NCBI GenBank assembly: GCA_022453515.1 | Contig: JAJNNY010000020.1 | Location: 1-64,000 of the forward strand | Source of the DNA: Astrocystis sublimbata | Taxonomy: Eukaryota > Ascomycota > Sordariomycetes > Xylariales > Xylariaceae | Reading direction: 5' to 3' | Length of the DNA stretch: 64,000 nucleotides | In this document: positions 1-10,793 of the stretch, piece after piece | Position numbering within the stretch: the stretch's first letter is position 1 | Layout of the letters: each line of letters starts with the position of its first letter | The notes under the pieces: model-generated | What the model saw: the letters and a program-made list of their open reading frames with translations, nothing else | Databases searched by the model: none | Told to the model about the DNA's origin: nothing | Translations under genes and position numbers: made by a program

Positions 1-2809
1 CACTGACATACTTGGTAAAGGTTCTCGCAAGCGTCTTAGCTGGGAATTCGCTTCCTCGGGACTTGGACTTTTCAATCACTTGTGTGAAAGTAGCATCCAG
101 CTTCTGGGGCATTCTCGAGTGAAGAGCCGAGTGATGGGCAGCCCACTCGCCATAAGGAAGTTCGGGGTCCCGTAACACCTCGATCATCTCCTTTAGCGTT
201 TGCTGCATGATAACCGAGTTGTCGAAACCCTTCAGAATGTTCTCCAGGATGGCATAAAGTCTGTTGAACCTCTGAGCGGGCTTGCTACCACCCACTTGAG
301 GCATTCCGAGGTCTGGGAGCTGACCGAGGAATGGCTGCGCCTGCTTCACACGTGTGGGGTCGTCCAGTGCGAGGATCCCAAGAATATCACCAGCCTCAAT
401 GGTAACTCCAGGTTGCTTAATCAGCTGAACGATACCGTCCTCTTGGGCGACTAAAGGCATGAACATCTTCATTACCTCCACCTCAGCAAAGGTCTGGCCT
501 GCCGTGACGTGCTCGCCGTTCTCGACAGTGTACTTCACCAGCTTACCAGGACTGGGTGTCCGGAGCTGAGTTGGATCATTCTCTTGCTCAAGAAGACAGG
601 TCTTACTGTCAACAGAAACACGAGTGGCGCCCACTTCCTCCTTCCAGTAGACGCTGTGGCTTCGGCCGTTGATCAAGATCAACAGACCACCGTCACTCAA
701 GGGCCGAATGCCAACTTGGCACTTTGATCCATTGATGAACAGATGGTAGCTATCGACAGCCGCGCGGGTGGCCGTGAACTTATACCGGTGACCCTCGTAG
801 ATGAAATCAATGGGGAACACCGTTTTGAGGATATCCTTAGACGGGACCTGGCCCCTCTCTAGGCCATTGCGGTATTCGTTGATGGTTGCCTCGCAAGCGA
901 TGTGAGCTTTCGTCGTGGCACCACATACAATAGCAAGGATTGGGTCAGGCCGCTCGGCGGTCAGCCTCTTTGAAATCAGCTCATCCAGCCAGCCCGTGGT
1001 GATCGTGTTGTCCTCGAATGCTTCAGTCTCAAGCAGCTTAATAAGATATTCAACGGTTGTTCTAAAATCACCACGGATACTCAATTCTTTCAGTGCCACG
1101 ACCATGTTCTTCCGCGAGGTTGCTCGGCTTTCACCGTAGGCGAAAATGTGACCGAACTGACTGTCGGAGAAACTGTGGATACTGGACGAAGTACTGACTG
1201 AGAAGTAACCCCAGACATTGGCGCTACTCCTGAAGTTGAGGTCGTGCATAACACCATTGGAGGGCTTGAAACCCTCACCAGGATCTTCTGAGGTAATACG
1301 ACACGCTGTGCAATGTCCACGGGGCTGGGGTCGGCGCTGCGTCTTCTCGCTCTGGGAGTCCTTGAACTCGAAGTCAATCTCGGTGGTCGTCTTGGGGTCA
1401 ACGCCATAGAGCAAGCGTATATCGCTAATTCGGTGCAGGGGGATACCCATAGCAACTTGCAGCTGAGCAACAGGCAGGTTGACACCGCTGACCATTTCCG
1501 TGGTGGGATGCTCGACCTGGAGACGGGGGTTCAACTCCAAGAAGTAGAACTGGTCGTCCTCGTGCGAGTAAAGGTATTCGACTGTGCCAGCAGACACGTA
1601 ACCGACAAGGCGACCGAGTCGCACTGCGGCCTCTTCCATGCCCTTGAATGTCGGGGGCTTAGCAATGGTGACAGGAGCTTCTTCAATGATCTTCTGGTGA
1701 CGTCTTTGAACGGAACAATCTCTGCCGAAGAGGGAGATATTGTTGCCATACTGATCAGCGAGCAGTTGTACCTCCAAATGTCTCGCATTTCCGGCCAACT
1801 TCATGATGAAAATAGGCGATCCGGGAATCTCGCTGGCAGCAGCGTTGTAAAGTTGCTCAAAGCCGTCTTCCGACATGGCTTTTCGGATACCTTTACCGCC
1901 ACCACCTTCTGATGCCTTGATCATGACGGGGAAGCCGATTTCGTGGGCCTTCTCGAGACCTTCCTCCCACGAATTCACGCACCCCTTCATGTAGATATCG
2001 TCGGCGACAGTGACAAGGCCCTCGTCATCGACCACTACCTGGTCAACGCCAGTTCCTGACCATGGAATACAGGGTACCTTGGCATGTTGTGCAACGATGG
2101 TCGACGAGATCTTGTCACCGAGGGAGCGCATGGCCGATCCCGGGGGTCCGATGAAGACAATCTTCTTGGGAGATGCGGCTAATGATTCGGGCAATTTAGG
2201 GTTTTCTGAAGCGTGTCCCCTGTGGAATTGTCAGTGTCGATTTCCACACGAAATAGTGCTTGGCAGCGGTTTTAGAACTCACCATCCTGCCCATACTGCG
2301 TGTACGTTCATTCGCTCGGCAACATCAACAATCAGCTCCACGTTTGCGTAATTGTGATTGTTGGTGCCACCGGGAACTTCAACGTAGTGATCCGCCATTC
2401 TGATGTAGTCGGCATTGGCGGCCAAATCTTCAGGGGTGGCCATGACGGTGAATTGTATGGCCCTCTCATCCCCGAAGGTTTCGTAGGCCCATTTTCGTAC
2501 GGACCGGATCTCCTTGACGGCGGCGATACCGTTGTTGGCAATAAGCACCTATAATATAAGACATCAGTATATCATTGATAGACTAGCGTATGTTCTGCTC
2601 GGCCAGTCCCTTACGTTTGTGATCACAGTGTGTCCGCTGTGAGCGGCAACAAAGTCCTTGACTTTAGAAGGAGCGGCATCATCAAGTCGGTTACCGCCAA
2701 TGAAGTGGTCCGCGACTTTGTGTGTTTCGGCCCAGCTCGCCTTGCCATTGGCGACGGGGACGGTTCGGTTGCCGTTGGCGGCACCTTGGCCGTTTGTTTG
2801 AGAAGGCAT
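1..2809 (-). CDS. ACC1: Acetyl-CoA carboxylase, N-terminal part (runs off the window)
   Basis: Multifunctional cytosolic enzyme that carboxylates acetyl-CoA to malonyl-CoA, the committed step of fatty-acid synthesis. Exons read on the minus strand: 2809-2615, 2548-2283 and 2219-1 (continuing past the edge); introns are 66 and 63 bases with GT-AG ends and the frame is kept through both. The start MPSQTNG follows a short, non-conserved leader. The visible 893 residues carry the biotin carboxylase domain: [11 protein letters not shown] at the N-terminus of the domain, the ATP-grasp glycine loop [12 protein letters not shown], and the [11 protein letters not shown] segment. The biotinyl domain follows, with EVMKMFM; its biotin-accepting lysine is residue 738 (codon 467-469), close to the yeast position. 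The central and carboxyltransferase domains lie outside the window. No frameshift or stop was seen. Identity is essentially certain; only the exact start is inferred. Confidence 0.96.
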
Positions 2810-3461
2810 GGTCTCGGGAGGATTAGATAGTTGATCGGTTCGGTTGTGGCGGGCGGTTGAGTTGATTATGCGGAACAGGATAGACAATGGATCATCAAAG
2901 TAAGACGGCTGCCCGAATCGAGCTCCAACAAAGCTGGTGAGACGAGCTATGTTGTCTTGGTAAGACGGTGTGGGTGCGGGAAAGTGATGTATAGTCGATT
3001 GTACCAGATGCTGACTGTGGGCCAGCGGCTGCACGAGGTGGTCTCTCAGTGGTAGGTAGAGAGAGAGATTGTGATGATTCGGTGGGTTTCGTCTGAAGCC
3101 AAGGACTCAAGCCGGATAACCGCGAGTGGAATTACGGTAAGGCTCGGAAACCAGAGCTAGCTGAATCGAAGGCAAAAATGTCTATAACCCGTGTGCCCTC
3201 AGCGGCATATTGTCAGTCGAAGCATGCACAAAGCCAAAACTAGCTCCGAGAATGGACGTATTGGATAGGCCATGGAGCTCGGGGGCTCGGAGCACGGGAC
3301 CAAACTTACACAAGCACCAGCCAGATCTATTCTCCTCGGGTATCTAGTGAGTGGGAGGGTCCTGGCCGTGCAATACGAGCGACTGCAGAGCACACGCGGC
3401 GAGAGAGAGAAGATGTAATAAGATGGGGATTACGACAGCTATTTTTCCAGAAGAAAGAAAA

Positions 3462-3485
3462 GGCACGGGCACGGGCACGGGCACA
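3462..3485. repeat. GGCACG hexanucleotide repeat
   Basis: Three exact GGCACG units and a fourth degenerate unit, about 650 bases upstream of the ACC start codon. Simple repeat; no function is implied. Confidence 0.85.
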
Positions 3486-4471
3486 GGCAACAGCCGTCGT
3501 GGAATGTGTCGTCGTTGAGAATAGATTACTGAAGAGGTGTTGGGAGGGAAAAGGAGTGGCAGATCAAGACGACGAAGGGCGGGATGTTCAATATTAAAAA
3601 TGGCTGCTCGACAAGCCAGCTCACATCTTGGGTCCGTAACAAGCTACCTGTCCGCGCTACCTTGGCTAACCCACCTTGGCCATGTCCACGCTGGATTGCG
3701 AGTGGATCCCCGCGCCGCAGGGTCGTAGGTCGGTAGGTGCGCCCCTCGCTGCGCCGTGCTCAGTGCTCACCCCTGCCCTTCGCTGCCCGCCGCCCCTCGA
3801 CTGCGACTGCTCGACTAAGGTTGCGATGGACTGCGACTGCGACTATAGCCCGCACTAGCGATGGCGCTGGAACCCGTCCCTCGCCCGTCCGCCTAAAACA
3901 GCAGCACTTGGGAGGAACGGGCTCTGTGCTGGTACCGGCAAGCCAGACGCTAAGACGCCCGATTTCCTGTTGGGGGACGCCGGGCCAGGTACCTCTACCC
4001 ACCGTCTCAGCCGGCGGCCAATCGATGCCCTCTTCTCCTTCACCTCGAGTCACTACAGGTTGCGAACTTTTCTGAACTACTTGCACTATTCATTTCCCAA
4101 GAAAACCCCCTATTGAATCTCGAGCATTCTATTCTACACATACGTACTATAGTAAACAAAACGGTTTCCAAGGTGACAATTGTTGTTTGCAGTTGCAATC
4201 GTAGTCTACCACAACAACAACCACTGGCGGTTCCGGTGTTGAGCGTGCATGTGCCGAAGAAGGGCTCGGGTTACCTTTCTGACAGGATTCTATATGTAGA
4301 CATCGGTACACAGTTCCCCAGGGGGCGGGCTTAGCGTCCCGTCAAAGTACCTGAGAGATCGACCGTCAGCTTAATTGATAGCGAATCTCTCACCTGCCTT
4401 ACCCATTCGGGCAAGAGACGGGATTCGAAGGACAGATTCGCTACGTAAGTGTCGAGGGTGTCAACACCGCA

Positions 4472-4486
4472 CCCCCCCCCCCCCCC
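4472..4486. repeat. Homopolymer run of 15 C
   Basis: Uninterrupted run of 15 cytosines on the plus strand in non-coding DNA. The length is liable to sequencing or replication slippage. Confidence 0.9.
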
Positions 4487-6895
4487 AACCAGATCAGATC
4501 CAAGGGGACTCGCAGCGGTTGAATGCTACGTCAATGTGCATAGGTATCCTCTCATTCACGGTTGAGCTCAACCTCATCAACGTCTCTGTCCCTATTGGCG
4601 GTGCGATTCGTGGCGCAAAGCCGCACAACGTCGGGACTTGAACGACACGATGAGACGCAAGTCGCGAGATTATGTCTGAACATAAGCCACGGAACACGGA
4701 AACATTCGATCAGCCTGAGGTAGTACCTCTACACAGTAGGTACGACTTAAAACTTCCGAGCTGTTACGTCTATCGCATGCATCAACCACGATCGCCGCTG
4801 CGTTTCCTCACATTTCGAGTGAGCTTATATGTCAGACCCATTCTGCGCCATGGCGGTCGACGTTTCCTTACTGTTTTGCACGCCTGCCGAGCTGCTTTCC
4901 ATATCGCACTGCTCACTTGGCAAGAGAAGTCCCGAACAGGCAAGATCAGTTGCGCCGAGATATTCTCGCGAACTGGAAATGACGACAGCTCTAGGGGAAG
5001 CCAAGAGATACAGACCATCACATTCGGAAGGCCTATACCTATCCCAGACACAAATAGCCTCAGATAGGTAATCGTCGAAGGGAACACATATCTTCTGTAT
5101 TGTCATTGTCGTCGTCGTTGTAGGCCCCATATCACGTCCAATGATTTCAGCCCCATTTGCTTACTATGGAGATCACCACCCCAACTATTATTGCGTTAAT
5201 AACGCTGTTCGGGGCCCGGCGTTCTTTCCCCATAAGCGAAACTTCTAGAATGCATATCCTTTCAGTAGGTAGGATCATCCACACCTTCAACGGACCTGCT
5301 TAGGCTCGCGAGTACGTTAGGTAGTATCGTACAAATACTTTATTATCGTGTTCCTGAGCCACAATTGAACCCCGAGCAGGAGCAGGAAGGACCCTGAGAA
5401 CATATAGTCTTAGTGTCTTAGTCCTACTTACGCGGAACTTGCTAAGCCTGTCTGTCTCGACAGGGATGGACGGGTTGCGACCGAGTACCGGGCAGAAGGG
5501 AGGGTCCTTGTGCCGGGCCCCGCGGGACAAAAAAAAAACCAGGTGGGCTTTCTCAATCGCTTTAGTGTAACTAACTGATCACATTGTACCTACCGAGCCT
5601 ACTGTACCACTACCACGCCTACCTCAGCCAAGCACCCCAGGCGAGCAGGTACTGTACACGCTCAATTGTTGGGGCTCATTCCACGATGCAATTCAATTCG
5701 AATTTGATTCAATAGGTCTGTCGCTTGTCTTGTCTTTCTATCTCAGCCCACTTGCAAAGTATACAGTAACTACTTTCTTTCACACATGGATATTTGACAA
5801 TATAAGGTATGATCGCTATCGGATTAATTGTTTATGCGTCACGATGTTGTGGTGAAGCAACACAGCCCGGCACATCGCGATAAGTAATCAGATCGGATTC
5901 GAATGCAGGTTTATTTTCCATTCGTCGTACGGCGCCAAGGTTGTCAGATTGTCCGACGCATCTGATGCATGCATGTCCCCAACGCATGTCCGACCAAGCA
6001 AGCCTGCGAGTTGCTGTGTTGCTGTGGTGCAGTCTCTTGTTTATTACCTTGGAAGTCCACGTGCTCGACAAATACCACGTACTGTACAAACTGACGCCAA
6101 CAAAAGGACAATTGATGCCATGCAGTGATACGAGTGTCTCTTGCGTGTTGCAAAGAAAAACCCGAACGGGTACTCAGATGATTTTCCAGATCGTAGATCC
6201 TAAGACGCATCCTTCGGTCGAAGCCCGAACGCACCCAAGCCTCCCACAGCCATCTAAGTATGCACAGTAGCTTTCGGCGCCATTCTCTTATTGGCCTCGA
6301 TGCATGGGATTTCCTTACTGCGCAGTGTGTAAGCTTCGACGCCCAAAGAGATACGTGCGTGGGATTCGGACTCCGACCCCGAAGCCCCGTTGATGTTGTT
6401 CTGCTTATCTGTTCGGATGATAGTGAGGCGAGTTGAGGTTAGGTTCTGTGACCTAGGTAAACCAGCATTTCGATCATTCGTTCGTCGGGTTATTGACAAT
6501 CCTGCGTGCGACGCGAAACATAGCGTGTGTGCTAGACAGCGGAATGTATCTAAAAACGAACAGCATTGAAATACTAATCCTTTCAGCCCTAGGGGAGGCT
6601 TAGAGGGTATTTATGTCAGAACTACCTTCATTTACCGACAGCCGAACTAAAGATCTATCTATCTATATTTATATACATACTACAAACCCAAGATCTATTT
6701 CGAGTGGTTCCCTAGCCTTCTCATCTCACACCAACTATTCATCGCGCGGCTGCTGCCGCAGCGAAACAAAGGTTGACGAGCGTCGGGGGCTACCAATCAC
6801 CATACTATTACACAAGCTAAGACCAACACCCCCCTGGAACATCGTACGATTTTTCCCCGGATTCTAACCCAAATACCTGGGACTACCGAACATTA

Positions 6896-6927
6896 GAGCA
6901 AAGTCGCCCGTGCGGGCGATTTTGCTC
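6896..6927. repeat. 15-bp inverted repeat (hairpin) in intergenic DNA
   Basis: Left arm GAGCAAAGTCGCCCG (6896-6910) and right arm CGGGCGATTTTGCTC (6913-6927) are complementary at 14 of 15 positions; the remaining pair is G-T, a wobble in RNA read from the plus strand. Only two bases separate the arms, so a real loop would open the innermost pair. It lies far from any recognised gene. Confidence 0.85.
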
Positions 6928-7293
6928 AGATGCTACTCCCTAAGTACCTTCTACTACTGCTGCATACTATATCCACGATGTAAGCCTTTCCGAGTAGGTT
7001 TGCGATTCTATGAATAGTATTACTGTATAGTCTTTTTCCCTAGGCTAGCTTCGCATGCGGGTTCGGTACTCGGGTGTGCGTTTGTGAGGTCATCCCACAT
7101 GAACGCTCTGCTCTGCCGTGAGTCTCGCTCGCCGTGCACGCTTATCAGATTGTCGATCCAAGCACGTGTAAATTTCTATCAAAGATCTTGAAAGCAGGAA
7201 ATTTATAATCTCGTAGTAATCCATATTCTTGGTTTTCGACTTCACCCAATGTGAGGCTTACACGATGCAGCGTGCTTGCAGCAGCTTGCGGGA

Positions 7294-7309
7294 CTCTCTC
7301 TCTCTCTCT
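7294..7309. repeat. CT microsatellite
   Basis: Eight CT units in non-coding DNA. Confidence 0.9.
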
Positions 7310-7457
7310 TCCCCCTTTAATTCCAAAACCAAGTGGCGATTGAAAACAAGGCGAATATGATGATCGTGACAGAGGAAAAAAAAGTAAACTAAGAAGAAGA
7401 AAAGGCGAATCAAGATACGGGGGACGATAGTCTGTCTTGCCGAGACCTGATCATCAG

Positions 7458-7471
7458 CCTAGGTACCTAGG
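7458..7471. repeat. Perfect 14-bp palindrome CCTAGGTACCTAGG
   Basis: Self-complementary sequence. Related AGGTACCTAGGT or TACCTAGGTA forms recur in at least seven other places in the window, nearly all intergenic. Confidence 0.85.
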
Positions 7472-7698
7472 AGGCAGGTGGCTCGTAAAAGTCCCCTCTC
7501 TTCTCTCCTCTCTCCCAATAAATAAAGATCCGTAACAACTTCTTATTGTAACGCAATTGGTACATGCTTGTAGTAACCAAGATTGATGCATACGAGATGA
7601 GATACTTACTTGCATGTTGAGCAACCCTTACATCACAAGCTGGGATAAAGACAACCCAAACGCTTGTGATCTCTTTGCGACATACCTAGGTAGCTAAG

Positions 7699-7718
7699 AC
7701 ACACACACACACACACAC
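7699..7718. repeat. AC microsatellite
   Basis: Ten AC units in non-coding DNA. Confidence 0.9.
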
Positions 7719-8783
7719 AGATGTACATCATTTACCGGACATTTATATCGAATAATTAATTGCCCTTCCCGCAAGTCCAATGTCGCACTTGGTAGATCTC
7801 CCTTTCTTGCCTGATTGAGACATTGTAGCATCTACGCATATTATGGGTCTAGATATCCATGGATCTGTCTGTATCGGCAATATGTGCGGTGTGTATGTGT
7901 GCGTGCCAACACTGCCGGAATATCTTGCTCGTTGACGGCAGTTGCTATAAATCCCAAACAATTGCCTCGTATTCAATTAACCAGTAAATAAAATACCACT
8001 CGCTCATAAGATGAGCATATTCCATCACTTCCACGTCGTTGGTCATTGATTGCGTCAAGATTGGTTATCACAGAAGGTTCTTCACTCAAAGCCATTGATC
8101 GAATAGTCATGACTTGAACATTCAAAATGCCGGTCGATTTGTATTTCTTTCGCAGTTCTTATCTCTGCCTATACAAAGGAGACTATGTAGGTATCTAGGT
8201 ATCGTTGCCGCTGTTTCGGCCGGGTATTACTTATGTGGTGGATAGGTTAGACAGGTAAATAGACAGTTAGGTATTAGGTACCTTTCCCTGTTTCCCCTTT
8301 CTTATCCTTCCTTCCACAATCCAATTGTTCCACATCATTGTTCCCTTTCCCCATTTCCCGTTCCCCTTCCATCTCACCACATGATGTTGACAGGAGAGAC
8401 AACTAAAGATGTATGTGCAGGCTGTCAAAAATGGGAGGGAAGGGAAGGGTGTCACAGGGAACTTGTCATGAGGTGTTTTATCAACCCTCCCTTCGGAGTG
8501 ACGAGGAAGTGACTTTGTGTCTCACACTTTCCTGTCATGGGGGATAAGGGGTGTAGAACAGGATTGTGTTTAGAACAAAATTGATTTCAAGAGTGGGGTA
8601 TGATGCCTCTCGCATTCTCAAAGAAAAGAACCAAAATTTCCTATGTGAGTTTTTTCAACCTGGGTCTCCCCGAAGAAGTGGTGGTGATGAGTTCCACCCA
8701 TAACACCACCAATGAATAAGTTCTTTCACTCATAAGAGCGAGAACGCGAAGTATGTAAAAATTTGCGCAAGCCGAAGTGGTAA

Positions 8784-8818
8784 TGGTATATGCTGTCCGC
8801 CGCCGAGTGGTATATGCT
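8784..8818. repeat. Short direct repeat TGGTATATGCT, two copies
   Basis: The 11-mer occurs at 8784-8794 and 8808-8818, a 24-base period, about 170 bases beyond the NUDE stop codon in what may be its 3' untranslated or downstream region. No function is assigned. Confidence 0.7.
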
Positions 8819-8985
8819 AAGCCGTTTCGTAACCTTCGTAACGCCGTCAGCGCCCCACCGATCCAAACCGCCGCCAGAGACCGAAACGCCTGTTTAATAG
8901 AGGGCGGCTGGTGTAGATGATGAGACCTGTTGTAACATAAGGAAGAGAGTCGTTATTTGAAGAAGCCAGAGGAAGAACGAGCCAT

Positions 8986-10793
8986 TTAGTATGTCTCTCC
9001 AAGATCGCTCAGCTTCCTCGGCCGTCCACCGTCGTTAGCTGGGCCGTTGCTTACTCTCCTGATAGAGGAATTGAACCCGCCGCTCTGCCGCCGCATTCCG
9101 CTGGGACCTGGAATAGCGCTGGCACCTCCATCTGCGTCGTATTTGCTGTAGGTCCCGCGCCGGCTAGGTGTGCGTTCATCCATCTCGTCGAACTCGATAT
9201 GGCTTATGCTCTGGGAGTGACCATGCAAGCTGCCGCTCATAGAACTTCTTGGACGCACTCCCATCGGTGTTCTTACACCAGCCATGCTGGTTCGAGATAC
9301 AGGGCGGGCGATTTCGCTTCGACTCGAGGGCCTTTCGGGTCTGGAGTAGCCTGAGGTACTAGCTCGACTACTGGGACGCGAAATGCCAGTGGCTGAGCCC
9401 TCGGGGTCATAGCCAGCTGTGCGACTAGGCAAGGGGCCAAAGGATAGTCGCGATACCCCCGACGAACTAGGTCGGCTGGTATGTTTACTTGTTCCAGTGG
9501 CCTTGGACTGTGTTGGGGTCTCTTCTGTTATGGACGATGCGACAGAGCCTACCGTGCGCTTCCGTGATCGCATGGTAACGGTCGAAGGCATCTGGGTTAG
9601 GCCAGTACGCGAGGCTGATCTAGGCGATGCGCGTGGAGGGGTCGTGACAGGTGCTGGTAGTTTCGACCTTGCCGAGTGAACACGCGCTTCGAGGCGCTGC
9701 ATCTGAGCCGTAAGAGAGCGGATGTGGGTAAGCGAGGTGGATGGTGGCACCTTGTGGGACGCGGCGCGGTTGGTGGTCGTGCGTGTTGGTGCAGGTGTGC
9801 GTGTAGTGGCAGTAACGGAGCGCATGCCAGGTTGACGAGTGCTCGATGGCATGAGGCTTCTCGGCTTTGGTGTTATGCTACGGTCTGCTGATGGGATGCG
9901 AGACTTCATCTGTGACGAATGCGCGGGTGTCTTCATCTTCGAAGATGGCTTTGGTAAAGTTGCTGAGGCGTCGGACATGGGAGGCGAGGGCGGCTCGTTG
10001 ACCGCGGGTGGCAGTTTGCCGACGGGCGGTATAGAGAGCTCGTTGGGAGGTGTGCTGATCATAGGCGAGCTTGCCGTGGACCGTGGAGAGTCCTCGTATA
10101 TGTCGGAAGTATCGGGGATGGAAATGTCGGTGGAGATGACGGAGAGATGACGGTTCTCGGCCTTCTTCAATTTGTCTTGCATGATTTCGGCTTCTACCTT
10201 CAGGTCCGAGAGCTCTTCTCGCAGCCTCTGGGCTTCAATGCGCAGCGTCTCTCTTTCCTGCTCCCCTATCTTGATCTCCTCCTCCATCATGACTGTGCGC
10301 TCGATAGCGACATTGTACTTGGACTCCATGTCCTCCAGCGACGAGGTTGTATTCCTCGCCTGGCGCTCGAAATCATCATTGGCCACTTCAATGTCACGCA
10401 GCTTCAGCTGTAGGCTCCGGTTCGAGTCTCGGAGAGTCGTGATCTCCTTTTCCAAGGTATTCTGGGCCGCATTGCCTTCCGCCTTTGCGTTCTTGCATTT
10501 CTCCTGGGGTTTTTGTTAGCACGTGATATCAGGCAACCAGCGAGATGATTTGGCGGCGGACATACTTTCCACTCTTCGACTTCGAACTGTGCGGTTTCTA
10601 GCTTCTTGTCCAAGCCGCGCTGTCGCTGGTCGGCAGCATCCAGGTCCTTTTCCAGCTCGGCCTCCAGCTCGGCGCTCGACTCCCTGAACTCAGAAAGCTC
10701 GTCGCAAAGCTGCTCATATTGTCTCTTGTACCAAGAAAGGGACTCCTCGGCAGAGGCATGCTCGTTCGGAGGCGAGGAGGGTGGCTCGGCCAT
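8986..10793 (-). CDS. nudE: Nuclear distribution protein NUDE (NDE1 / RO-11 family)
   Basis: Coiled-coil scaffold that links LIS1 (NUDF) to cytoplasmic dynein and is needed for nuclear migration along hyphae. Two exons on the minus strand, 10793-10566 and 10503-8986, are separated by a 62-base intron with donor GTATGT, a GCTAAC branch site and CAG acceptor; the product is 581 aa. Residues about 10-194 are heptad-rich coiled coil, starting with the family hallmark [18 protein letters not shown]. The remaining two-thirds is low-complexity, rich in Ser, Pro, Arg and Thr, as in fungal NUDE proteins; the end reads [17 protein letters not shown] at 10791-10793 is the only start giving the conserved N-terminus. 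No close neighbour lies within 2 kb. Family assignment is strong; the partner proteins are known for the family, not seen here. Confidence 0.93.

Larger units (their letters stand above)
2810..8985. other. Intergenic region, no supportable gene
   Basis: About 6.2 kb between the ACC start and the 3' end of the NUDE gene. It should contain the ACC promoter and leader on its left side. Short open frames occur on both strands but none shows a family motif, a plausible splice structure or coding-like composition. It holds a GGCACG hexamer repeat (3462-3485), a 15-base C run (4472-4486), a strong hairpin (6896-6927), CT and AC microsatellites (7294-7309, 7699-7718), and a perfect 14-base palindrome (7458-7471). 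Confidence 0.6.

Noticed and set aside
1313..1912. 199-codon open frame on the plus strand
   Set aside because: It lies wholly antisense to the acetyl-CoA carboxylase biotin carboxylase exon; its length follows from codon bias on the opposite strand and the product has no motif.
4395..4660. tRNA-like B-box sequences (TTCGAATCCC and GTTCAAGTCCC on the minus strand)
   Set aside because: The flanking bases do not form a T stem or acceptor stem, so no cloverleaf can be built.
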